Shown piece after piece: positions 34,299-43,740 of a DNA stretch of 64,000 nucleotides. Numbering within the stretch: the stretch's first letter is position 1; each line of letters begins with the position of its first letter. The position numbers were made by a program, and so were the translations under genes. A model generated the notes under the pieces. It saw only the letters and a program-made list of their open reading frames with translations. It ran no database searches and was not told where the DNA came from. The stretch comes from Gryllotalpicola daejeonensis (lineage in GTDB: Bacteria > Actinomycetota > Actinomycetes > Actinomycetales > Microbacteriaceae), in contig NZ_BAABBV010000001.1 in NCBI RefSeq assembly GCF_039538145.1, forward strand, positions 1,736,001 to 1,800,000. The letters are read 5' to 3'.

Positions 34299-36392
34299 AT
34301 GACCGCACCAACCGCCCCGGGCCGGCCCGCCCGCACCCTGCTCGACCGCATCGCCGCATCCGACGGCACACTTCCCTTCGCCCTGCTGCGCCGGCAGAGC
34401 GCAGACGGCCGTGGTCTCGACGTCGAGGTGCTCACCGGCGAGGTCGTCGACGTCGACTGCCTCGCCGACATCCCCCTCGACGGCCGCCCCGTGCTCTCGG
34501 CGGTGCCGTTCCGCCAGGTGCGCGAGCGCGGCTTCGAGGCGCACGACGACGACGCGCCGTTGCGCTGCCTGGTCGTGAGCGAGAGCGAGCGGATGCCTCT
34601 CGCCGACGTCCTTGCCGCGCTGCCCGCCACGCCCGCGCACGTGGTGCCCGAGGGGTTCGACGTGCCCGACGAGGAGTACGCCGCGATCGTTCGCCGCGTC
34701 ATCGACGACGAGATCGGGCGCGGCGAGGGAGCGAACTTCGTCGTCAAACGCGAATTCCTGGGGCATACGGATGCCTCGGCCGTTCCCGCCCTGCTGTCGT
34801 GGTTCCGCGCCCTGCTCACCGATGAGTCCGGCGCCTACTGGACCTTCGCCGTGCACCTCCCCGCTCCGGGGCTCCACGCCCCGAGCATGGTCGGCGCCAC
34901 CCCCGAGCGCCACCTCTCGGTGCGCGACGGCGTCGCGCTGATGAATCCGATCAGCGGCACCTACCGGCACCCGGCTGACGGCCCGACGCGTGCCGGCATC
35001 CTCGAGTTCCTCGCCGACGTGAAAGAGAGCGAGGAGCTCTTCATGGTCGTCGACGAGGAGATGAAGATGATGAGCGCCGTCTGCCCTGAGGGCGGCCGGA
35101 TCCTCGGCCCGTACCTCAAGCAGATGTCCCGCCTCACCCACACCGAGTACCTGCTCGAGGGGCGCACCTCGCTCGACGTGCGCGAGGCGCTGCGGCTCAC
35201 GATGTTCGCCCCGACGGTGACCGGCTCGCCCATGCAGAACGCGTGCACGGTGATCGCACGGCAGGAGCCGAAGCCGCGTGGCTACTACTCGGGCGTTCTG
35301 GCGCTCTTCGAGCCGGATGCTTCGGGCTATGCCCTCGACGCCCCCATCCTGATCCGCACCGCGTATCTCGGCGAGGACGGCCGCGTGTCGGTGCCGGCCG
35401 GCGCGACCCTCGTGCGTCATTCGACACCGGAGGGCGAAGTGGCCGAGACGCATGCGAAGGCCTCCGGAGTGCTGGCTGCGCTGGGGCTGCTGCCGCGGTC
35501 TGGTCTCCATTCGGCTTCGCCGAGTCGAACCGGGGCATTCGGCTCCGCCGAGTCGACCGGCGGCGGCCCCATCGAACTCAATGCGCAACCCGGCGTCGCC
35601 GAGGCGCTCGCCGCGCGCAATGAGCGGCTGGCGTCGTTCTGGGTGCGACCGCAGGGGCCGGATGCCGGCACCTCGGCGCTCAGCGGGAGAACGGCCCTCG
35701 TCATCGACAACGAGGACCAGTTCACGACGATGCTCGCGCACCAGCTGCGCCACCTCGGCCTTCAAGTGCGGCTCGCTCACTGGGCCGAGGTCGAGACGGT
35801 GGACGAGGACGACCTCGTGGTCTTCGGCCCCGGCCCCGGCGACCCGCGGGATCTCTCCGAGCGCCGCATCGCCCGCCTGCGCGCACTGCTGCTCGAGCGC
35901 CTGCGCGCCGGGAGCCCGCTTCTCGCGGTCTGCCTCAGCCACCAGGTGCTCGCGGGCCTGGCCGGGTTCGAGCTCGCGGCGCTGCCCGCTCCCCGGCAGG
36001 GGGTGCGCCTCGAGGTCGACGTGTTCGGGACCCCCGCCGCGATCGGCTTCTACAACACCTTCGGCGCGCGGGACCCACGATCCTTGACGAGCCCGCGACG
36101 CGCGCACGACCCACGACCCCTGAGGAGCCTGCGGAGCGCGCTGGACCCACGACCCCTGAGGAGCCCGCAGAGCGCGCGTCTCGAAGGGTCGCGGGTCGCT
36201 CACGCAGAAGTCGAGCTCGAGGCATCCGTCGACCTCGATGGAATCGTGACGGCCCTGCGCGGGCCGGGCGTCGCCTCGATTCAGGGCCACCTCGAATCCG
36301 TGCTCTCCGGCGACGGCTACGCGACCCTGCGTCGCCTCGCCGAGCACGCGCTCGCGGCCGCGCCCACGACCGCAAGCGCCGCCGCAAGCTGA
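34299..36392 (+). CDS. trpEG: fused anthranilate synthase TrpE-TrpG
   Basis: The 697-residue single-chain enzyme makes anthranilate from chorismate and glutamine, the first step to tryptophan. The N-terminal chorismate-binding part (about 1-395) has LMNPISGTYRHP, KESEELFMVVDEEMKM, LTHTEYLLEG and MFAPTVTGSPMQNA; the C-terminal amidotransferase (about 465-690) has GPGPGDPR, the nucleophile Cys in AVCLSHQVL, and GHLESVLS. The fused form resembles PhzE as well, but the trp attenuator upstream favours tryptophan synthesis. Two repeat insertions are in frame: REP-like units at the domain linker (35502-35560) and three 36-bp repeats in the amidotransferase (36072-36179). Confidence 0.9.
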   Translation: MTAPTAPGRPARTLLDRIAASDGTLPFALLRRQSADGRGLDVEVLTGEVVDVDCLADIPLDGRPVLSAVPFRQVRERGFEAHDDDAPLRCLVVSESERMPLADVLAALPATPAHVVPEGFDVPDEEYAAIVRRVIDDEIGRGEGANFVVKREFLGHTDASAVPALLSWFRALLTDESGAYWTFAVHLPAPGLHAPSMVGATPERHLSVRDGVALMNPISGTYRHPADGPTRAGILEFLADVKESEELFMVVDEEMKMMSAVCPEGGRILGPYLKQMSRLTHTEYLLEGRTSLDVREALRLTMFAPTVTGSPMQNACTVIARQEPKPRGYYSGVLALFEPDASGYALDAPILIRTAYLGEDGRVSVPAGATLVRHSTPEGEVAETHAKASGVLAALGLLPRSGLHSASPSRTGAFGSAESTGGGPIELNAQPGVAEALAARNERLASFWVRPQGPDAGTSALSGRTALVIDNEDQFTTMLAHQLRHLGLQVRLAHWAEVETVDEDDLVVFGPGPGDPRDLSERRIARLRALLLERLRAGSPLLAVCLSHQVLAGLAGFELAALPAPRQGVRLEVDVFGTPAAIGFYNTFGARDPRSLTSPRRAHDPRPLRSLRSALDPRPLRSPQSARLEGSRVAHAEVELEASVDLDGIVTALRGPGVASIQGHLESVLSGDGYATLRRLAEHALAAAPTTASAAAS
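35502..35560. repeat. two REP-like units in the TrpE-TrpG linker
   Basis: Unit 1 (35502-35533) and unit 2 (35534-35560) share ATTCGGCTtCGCCGAGTCGA with a TCGGC/GCCGA hairpin. A third copy, nearly identical to unit 1, lies at 42147-42180 outside genes. The insertion is in frame in the interdomain linker. Confidence 0.75.
36072..36179. repeat. three 36-bp tandem repeats in the amidotransferase domain
   Basis: Units start at 36072, 36108 and 36144, each opening GACCCACGA; units 2 and 3 are the most alike. They encode 12-residue units of the DPRPLRSLRSAL type and are followed by GTCTCGAAGGGTCGCGGGTC, which can pair with the unit starts. The array follows GFYNTFGAR and interrupts the usual loop of the glutaminase fold without breaking the frame. 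Confidence 0.85.
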
Positions 36393-36591
36393 GGCGCGCC
36401 TGCGTTCTCGTGCGCAGGCTGACGCCCTCCCTTGAAGCACTCTCCGTCGGCAAGAGATTCGGGGGCAGCTAGATTGCGTGACAAGCCGAGGTCGCGGGCG
36501 AAGGCGTGACAGGCGATTGCCGCGAGACGCGAAGGCGCGTCCTGCGAAGGTGTGACTGGCGAAGGTGTGACTGGCGAAGGAATGGAGCAGC
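36393..36591. other. intergenic region with hairpin and short tandem repeats
   Basis: It contains the hairpin GCCTGCG/CGCAGGC (36398-36419), a possible end of the trpEG transcript; the left arm of a 27-bp inverted repeat (36437-36463); and copies of a 15-bp unit GCGAAGGTGTGACTG at 36544-36558 and 36559-36573, with a variant at 36498-36512 and a partial at 36574. No coding sequence is seen. Confidence 0.7.
36437..36463 (+). repeat. 27-bp inverted repeat, left arm
   Basis: It begins GCACTCTCCGTC and ends GAGATTCGGG. It is the exact reverse complement of 37153-37179, and the two enclose the hydrolase gene over 743 bp. Confidence 0.9.
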
Positions 36592-37140
36592 GTGGTCGCA
36601 TACGTGATCATCCCCGGCATCGGCGGATCGGACAACGAGCACTGGCAGAGCCACTGGCAGCGGCAGTGGGGTGCCGCCGCCGTGCGCATCGAGCCCGCGT
36701 CGTGGGACCGCCCCGAGTTGAGCGACTGGGTTGAGGCCGTGCAGCGCGCGGTCGACGAGGCTGCGACGCGCGACGAGCAGGTGGTGCTCGTCGCGCACAG
36801 CCTCGGCTGCTGGGCGGCCGCGGCGTGGCTCAATGGCGCCGACGAACACCTCGTGCGGGCCGCACTGTTGGTCGCTCCGCCCGACCGGGGCGGCTCTGTA
36901 TTCCCGGTCGCGGAGGCCGCAACGTTCCTCACGGTCGAGGCACGCGCTCTGCCCTGCCCGAGCCTCGTCATCGCGAGCGCGAACGACCCGTACGGCAGTG
37001 TGGAATCCGCCGAGCACGCGGCCGCGGCCTGGGGCAGCCGACTCGAGGTCGTCGGCGAGCTCGGGCACCTCAACTCGGCCAGCGGCCTCGGCGAGTGGCC
37101 GCGAGGGTGGGAACTGCTCGAGTCGCTTCTCAGCAGCTGA
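36592..37140 (+). CDS. RBBP9/YdeN-family serine hydrolase
   Basis: This small alpha/beta hydrolase has 182 residues, the usual size for the family. The oxyanion region is IIPGIGGSDNEHWQSHW, the nucleophile elbow VLVAHSLGCW (Ser near residue 70), the acid is in SANDPYGS and the catalytic His in GELGHLNSASG, all present. The substrate is unknown. It starts at GTG 36592 with GGAATGGAG upstream. It sits between the two arms of a 27-bp inverted repeat, so it may have moved as a unit or been trapped between two copies of a dispersed repeat. Confidence 0.9.
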   Translation: MVAYVIIPGIGGSDNEHWQSHWQRQWGAAAVRIEPASWDRPELSDWVEAVQRAVDEAATRDEQVVLVAHSLGCWAAAAWLNGADEHLVRAALLVAPPDRGGSVFPVAEAATFLTVEARALPCPSLVIASANDPYGSVESAEHAAAAWGSRLEVVGELGHLNSASGLGEWPRGWELLESLLSS

Positions 37141-37152
37141 GCCGCGCCAGCA

Positions 37153-37179
37153 CCCGAATCTCTTGCCGACGGAGAGTGC
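37153..37179 (-). repeat. 27-bp inverted repeat, right arm
   Basis: Perfect reverse complement of 36437-36463, 12 bp after the hydrolase stop codon. Confidence 0.9.
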
Positions 37180-37242
37180 CGCGAGCCTGACATCGCAGCG
37201 GCTGCGCCGGCACGGCCGCCCGAGCCGCCGCGCCAGGCGTGG

Positions 37243-37746
37243 CTAGAGGTGCTTGATCATCCTCGTGTTGCCGAGGGTGTTCTGCTTGACGCGGGCGAGG
37301 TCGAGGAACTCGGCGACGCCGTCGTCGGTCGAGCGCAGCAGCTCGGCGAACACCGTGGGGTCGACCGTCTCCGACCCCATGTCGGTGAAGCCGTGGCGGC
37401 CGAAGAACTCGGTCTCGAAGGTGAGGCAGAACAGGCGCGAGAGGCCGAGCTCGCGGGCATCCGCTTCGAGTCGATCCAGGATCGCGTGCCCGACGCCGCG
37501 GCCGCGCCAGTCGGCTGCCGCGGCGAGCGTGCGCACCTCGCCGAGGTCCTCCCACATGACGTGCAGCGCGCCGACGCCGACCAGCGTGCCGTTCTCGTCC
37601 TCGGCGACGCGGAATTCCTGCACGGCCTCGAACAGCGTCACGAGCTCTTTGCCCAGCAGGATGCGCTGCTCGACGAGGGGAGAGATGAGGTCGCGGATGC
37701 CTCGCACATCGCTCGTGCGCGCGGGGCGCACGGTGATTCCGGTCAT
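37243..37746 (-). CDS. argA: N-acetylglutamate synthase (short MtArgA type)
   Basis: This 167-residue GNAT acetyltransferase is predicted to make N-acetylglutamate for arginine synthesis. It closely follows Mycobacterium tuberculosis ArgA: LVTLYEAVQEF-like LVTLFEAVQEFRVAE, GVGALHVMWEDLGEVRTLA, the acetyl-CoA loop WRGRGVGHAI, and the signature LTFETEFFGRHGF, then EFLDLARVKQNTLGNTRM at the end. ATG 37746 is chosen by homology, with GGAGAG before it and TACGGT as -10 6 nt upstream. It appears monocistronic, separated from the upstream exporter gene by a 60-bp palindrome. Confidence 0.9.
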   Translation of the reverse strand: MTGITVRPARTSDVRGIRDLISPLVEQRILLGKELVTLFEAVQEFRVAEDENGTLVGVGALHVMWEDLGEVRTLAAAADWRGRGVGHAILDRLEADARELGLSRLFCLTFETEFFGRHGFTDMGSETVDPTVFAELLRSTDDGVAEFLDLARVKQNTLGNTRMIKHL

Positions 37747-37780
37747 CTCTCCACCGTAGCGGCGCGGCGTGCCCCGTTGC

Positions 37781-37840
37781 GCCACCGGCTTCCGCGGTGC
37801 GCTGCTCGGATCCGAGGCGCGCAATGCGGAAGCCGGTGGC
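37781..37840. repeat. 60-bp long palindrome between the DHA2 exporter and argA
   Basis: The outer arms GCCACCGGCTTCCGC (37781-37795) and GCGGAAGCCGGTGGC (37826-37840) are perfect complements; inside lie TGCGC/GCGCA and the self-complementary CTCGGATCCGAG. The whole block can fold as one hairpin or cruciform. It lacks a T-tract, but stands where a terminator of the exporter transcript would be. Confidence 0.85.
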
Positions 37841-37854
37841 TCATGCGAACGTGG

Positions 37855-39309
37855 TCAGTGCGCCTCTTCGGTCTCGCGCGACCCGGTGAGGTAGAGCGCG
37901 CCCCAGCCGGTGATGATGCCGACGACCACCGCGATGACGGTGAAGGTGACCCGCTCGCCGTGGAAGAACGACTCGACGAGGCCGTGGTTCCAGACGCCGG
38001 CGGGCAGCACCTTGGTCACGAGGGCCGCGATCAGCGTGCCGACGATGGCGGTGCCGACGCTGGTGCCGAGCTCCTGGCCGGTGTCGCTGAGCGCCGTGCC
38101 GATCGAGGTGCGGTTCTCGGGCATCGCCGCCACGAGCGCGACGCCGCAGACTGTCATGATGCTGCGCAGGCCGAGGGTGAGCGTGACCATGAAGATCGCG
38201 ACGACGAGGTAGCCGTGCGAGACGCCCCAGGCGAGGCCTGCCATCGAGCCGGCGAGCAGGGCGGCAGAGATGAGGGTGGTGACCCGGTGCCCGAAGCGCT
38301 TCACGAGCCACTCGGTGAGGGGCGCGGCTGCGACCATCGTGGCGATCATCGGCAGGTTGGCGAGGCCGGCGCGCACGGGGCTCCAGCCGTAGGCGTACTG
38401 GAACTGCAGGATGAGGGCGAACATGACGGCGGCCATGGCGACGGCCGCGCCGATCTCGGCGATGAACGCGCCGCGGATCGTCCCGTTGACGAACAGCCGC
38501 AGATCGAGCATCGGCGCCGGGGTGCGCAGTTCGTGCCAGACGAACGCGGCGATCGCGATGAGCGCGCCGATCGCCGACGCGATCGTGGCGGGCGACAGCC
38601 AGCCGTATTCCACGCCGCTGGTGCCGACGAAGCAGGCGAGCCCGATCGTGATGACGCTGAGGATCGCCCCGGGCAGATCGAGCTTGTCCGAGGTCAGGTC
38701 CTCACGGCGGTCGGGGGCGACGCCGACGCGCACGCCGATCACCGCGAGCAGGGCGATCGGGGCGTTCACGACGAGCAGCCACTGCCAGCTGACGTGCGCC
38801 AGAGCCGTGCCGCCGAGCAGCGGCCCGAGCACGAATCCGCCCATGCCGACGACGATCATGAGCGTCATGGCGCGCATCCGCTCTGCCTCGCCCTCGAACA
38901 GACGGAACACGAGCGAGTTGGTGATCGGGGCCATCGCCGCGGCCGCGATGCCGAGTGCCGCGCGCAGGCCGATCAGCTCACCCGTCGAGTGCACCCAGAT
39001 CACCAGCAGGCTGAGCAGCCCGAACGCCGCGAGCCCCACGACCAGCACCCGCCGGCGCCCGAACCGGTCGGCGATCGATCCTGCGGTCAGCAGCAGCCCG
39101 CCGAAGGTGAGCGAGTAGGCGCCGGTGACCCACTGCAGTGCGGTGGTCGAACCGCCCAGGTCGCGCCCGATGGTCGGCAGCGCGATGCTCAGCAGCGTGT
39201 TGTCGACCATCTCGACGAAGAACGCCAGGCAGAGCGCCGCGAGCGGTATCCAGGCCGCGCGCAGCGAGGCGTACGTCCGGGTCGGGGTGATGGTCGTGGT
39301 GGTGGTCAT
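37855..39309 (-). CDS. DHA2-family (14-TM) drug efflux MFS transporter
   Basis: The 484-residue product is an inner-membrane drug/proton antiporter of the EmrB/QacA type with about 14 hydrophobic segments. Family marks are FVEMVDNTLLSIALPTIGRDL in segment 1, the motif SIADRFGRRRVLV, and GPLLGGTALAHVSWQWLLVVN in segment 5. ATG 39309 is chosen; a GTG at 39339 would add ten residues. It lies downstream of clpC on the same strand, but a terminator and a 50-bp palindrome separate them, so it probably has its own regulated promoter. No TetR or MarR regulator adjoins it. Confidence 0.9.
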   Translation of the reverse strand: MTTTTTITPTRTYASLRAAWIPLAALCLAFFVEMVDNTLLSIALPTIGRDLGGSTTALQWVTGAYSLTFGGLLLTAGSIADRFGRRRVLVVGLAAFGLLSLLVIWVHSTGELIGLRAALGIAAAAMAPITNSLVFRLFEGEAERMRAMTLMIVVGMGGFVLGPLLGGTALAHVSWQWLLVVNAPIALLAVIGVRVGVAPDRREDLTSDKLDLPGAILSVITIGLACFVGTSGVEYGWLSPATIASAIGALIAIAAFVWHELRTPAPMLDLRLFVNGTIRGAFIAEIGAAVAMAAVMFALILQFQYAYGWSPVRAGLANLPMIATMVAAAPLTEWLVKRFGHRVTTLISAALLAGSMAGLAWGVSHGYLVVAIFMVTLTLGLRSIMTVCGVALVAAMPENRTSIGTALSDTGQELGTSVGTAIVGTLIAALVTKVLPAGVWNHGLVESFFHGERVTFTVIAVVVGIITGWGALYLTGSRETEEAH

Positions 39310-39398
39310 GGCAACAATTCGAACAGCCCCCACTTTCACGCGGCTGTCGTGCCGCTTTCACGCGCTCACATGCCGAGCACCCCCGGGAACGTCCCAAG

Positions 39399-39448
39399 AC
39401 GCACGGTGGGGAGGACGAATTCGCGAAATCGTCCTCCCTACCGTGCGT
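39399..39448. repeat. 50-bp inverted repeat upstream of the DHA2 exporter
   Basis: Arms 39399-39418 and 39429-39448 (20 bp each, starting ACGCACGGTGGGGAGG) are complementary with one mismatch; the 10-nt centre contains TTCGCGAA, itself palindromic. It may be an operator for the exporter or a REP-type hairpin. Confidence 0.8.
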
Positions 39449-39465
39449 TCTGAGCGGAAACGCGG

Positions 39466-39499
39466 AAAGGCCCCTCCCGCCGCAGCGGAAGGGGCCCTT
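39466..39499 (-). terminator. clpC terminator
   Basis: Read on the minus strand, AAGGGCCCCTTCC pairs with GGAGGGGCCTTT across a GC-rich loop and is followed by CCGCGTTTCC, 18 nt after the clpC stop. Confidence 0.75.
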
Positions 39500-39516
39500 C
39501 GGTCGGAACCAGCGAG

Positions 39517-42048
<2,532 letters not shown>

Positions 42049-42126
42049 TAGTCACCTCTCGTCACGACTGGGCTGGCAGCCGCGTTACATCGAGGGTAAC
42101 CAGGGGGTGGGCACCTGAATGCCCCT

Positions 42127-42143
42127 GTTCGCCCCAGGCGTGA
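42127..42143 (-). promoter_or_regulatory. ClgR-type box upstream of clpC
   Basis: GTTCGC-CCCAG-GCGTGA has the CGC-N5-GCG core of the ClgR operators known before clp genes in Streptomyces and Corynebacterium. It lies about 30 bp upstream of the proposed -10. The right outer half deviates from the consensus. Confidence 0.55.
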
Positions 42144-42146
42144 TCC

Positions 42147-42180
42147 GGTCTCCATTCGGCGTCGCCGAGTCGACCCGCGG
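42147..42180. repeat. REP-like unit between clpC and the lipoprotein gene
   Basis: GGTCTCCATTCGGCGTCGCC continuing GAGTCGACCC differs from the unit at 35502 by only a few bases. It stands right after the lipoprotein stop codon. Confidence 0.75.
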
Positions 42181-42182
42181 GC

Positions 42183-42620
42183 CTATTTCTTCTTGATCGG
42201 CGCCAGGTAGAAATGCGTGCTCTGCGCCGTGAACTGGATCGTCACGTTGCGGTCGAGGTTGTTCGGGGTCTGGAAGACGGTCGTGAACGGCGCGTAGCCC
42301 TCAGGGCAGTCATCCCCCGCGTCCTTCACCTTCATCGTGATCTGGTCAGGCGCGGTGACCTTGTACCCCGTCGCGTACGGCGGGCACTCGGCCGAGCCGT
42401 ACAGCGTGACGGCGAACTCGCTGCCGTCCTTCTTCATCCACACGGCCCAGGGCGCGCCGCCCGCGCTCGACGCGGGCGCGTCGACGCCTTTCGGCTCGCC
42501 TTTGTAGTGGTCGAGCGGATCAGGTGAGACGGATGCCTGCTGCGCACACCCCGCCAGCAGAAGACCGACCGCGGCGAGCGCGACGAGACCTCGGGCGAAG
42601 CGGGTGGGCATGCGCAACAT
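42183..42620 (-). CDS. putative lipoprotein
   Basis: The 145-residue protein has a lipoprotein signal peptide: basic start, hydrophobic LVALAAVGLLLAGC and Cys near residue 25 as lipid-attachment site (lipobox LAGC). The mature part is a small secreted domain with cysteines in SAECPPYA and GDDCPEGYA and no family I recognise. ATG 42620 or ATG 42611 may be the start. It ends at a REP-like unit that may act as terminator, so it is likely separate from clpC downstream. Confidence 0.85.
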   Translation of the reverse strand: MLRMPTRFARGLVALAAVGLLLAGCAQQASVSPDPLDHYKGEPKGVDAPASSAGGAPWAVWMKKDGSEFAVTLYGSAECPPYATGYKVTAPDQITMKVKDAGDDCPEGYAPFTTVFQTPNNLDRNVTIQFTAQSTHFYLAPIKKK

Positions 42621-42716
42621 CGTAAGGCCGGGACCTTTGGCCAGTACGCAGTACTCGCCCTCACGCGGCGGTCATTCCCGCAACGACTCCGTTCTCGCTG
42701 CCCAGGAAGCCTCGGA

Positions 42717-42722
42717 TAGCCT
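42717..42722 (+). promoter_or_regulatory. leaderless-type -10 for rmlB
   Basis: TAGCCT ends 7 nt before ATG 42730 and no ribosome site is visible (CTGTTCC precedes the ATG), so the sugar-nucleotide operon probably begins as a leaderless mRNA. Confidence 0.6.
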
Positions 42723-42729
42723 CTGTTCC

Positions 42730-43728
42730 ATGCGCAACGTCCTCGTCACCGGTGGCGCCGGCTTCATCGGCTCGAACTTCGTCCACTACCTGATCGAGAA
42801 CACCGACGACCACGTCACCGTTCTGGACAAGCTGACCTACGCCGGCAACCTCGCGAGCCTCGAGGGCCTGCCCGAGGACCGCTTCACCTTCGTCAAGGGC
42901 GACATCGCGGACGCCTCCGTCGTCGACCCGCTGGTGGAGGCATCCGATGTCGTCGTCCACTACGCGGCAGAGAGCCACAACGACAACTCGCTGCACGACC
43001 CGCGACCGTTCATCGACACGAACCTGATCGGCACGTTCACGCTGCTCGAGGCGGTGCGCAAGCACGAGAAGCGCTATCACCACATCTCGACCGACGAGGT
43101 CTACGGCGACCTCGAACTCGACGATCCGCAGCGCTTCACCGAGCAGACCCCCTACAACCCGTCGAGCCCGTACTCGAGCACGAAGGCCGGCAGCGACCTG
43201 CTCGTGCGCGCCTGGGTGCGCAGCTTCGGCGTGCAGGCGACGATCTCGAACTGCTCCAACAACTACGGGCCCTACCAGCACGTCGAGAAGTTCATCCCCC
43301 GGCAGATCACCAACGTGCTGACCGGCGTGCGCCCGAAGCTCTACGGCGCAGGGCTCAATGTGCGCGACTGGATCCACGCCAACGACCACTCGTCCGCGGT
43401 GCTGACGATCGTCGAGAAGGGCGTCATCGGCGAGACCTATCTCATCGGCGCCGACGGCGAGAAGGACAACAAGTCGGTGGTCGAGCTGATCCTCAAGCTC
43501 ACCGGGCAGCCGACCGACGCCTACGACCACGTCGTCGACCGCGCCGGCCACGACCTGCGCTACGCGATCGACTCGACGAAGCTGCGCACCGAGCTCGGCT
43601 GGCAGCCCCAGTACCAAGACTTCGAGGCCGGCCTCGCCGCGACCATCGACTGGTACCGCGCGAACGAGGCCTGGTGGCGGCCGCAGAAGGCGGCGACCGA
43701 AGCCAAGTACGTCGCCCAGGGCCAGTAG
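42730..43728 (+). CDS. rmlB: dTDP-glucose 4,6-dehydratase RmlB
   Basis: The 332-residue short-chain dehydrogenase/reductase converts dTDP-glucose to dTDP-4-keto-6-deoxyglucose in dTDP-L-rhamnose synthesis. NAD-binding VTGGAGFIGSNFVHYL opens the protein, HISTDEVYGDL supplies the Thr-Asp-Glu catalytic group, and YSSTKAGSD (Y near 148) is the Y-x-x-x-K pair; NCSNNYGPYQHVEKFIP is the family signature. ATG 42730 follows a leaderless -10. It is first of the rmlB-rmlCD-ugd-rmlA cluster. Confidence 0.97.
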   Translation: MRNVLVTGGAGFIGSNFVHYLIENTDDHVTVLDKLTYAGNLASLEGLPEDRFTFVKGDIADASVVDPLVEASDVVVHYAAESHNDNSLHDPRPFIDTNLIGTFTLLEAVRKHEKRYHHISTDEVYGDLELDDPQRFTEQTPYNPSSPYSSTKAGSDLLVRAWVRSFGVQATISNCSNNYGPYQHVEKFIPRQITNVLTGVRPKLYGAGLNVRDWIHANDHSSAVLTIVEKGVIGETYLIGADGEKDNKSVVELILKLTGQPTDAYDHVVDRAGHDLRYAIDSTKLRTELGWQPQYQDFEAGLAATIDWYRANEAWWRPQKAATEAKYVAQGQ

Positions 43729-43740
43729 GCTCTGCTGTCA

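Noticed and set aside
34299..36392. PhzE (phenazine) assignment for the fused synthase
   Set aside because: The trp leader and attenuator directly upstream and absence of other phz genes favour anthranilate synthase.
39405..39440. GGTGGGGAGGAC and its partner GTCCTCCC as a fifth copy of the secretion-locus operator
   Set aside because: The halves are separated by more than 15 bp rather than 2 bp, the match is only partial and it belongs to a different 50-bp inverted repeat without the right distance to a -10.
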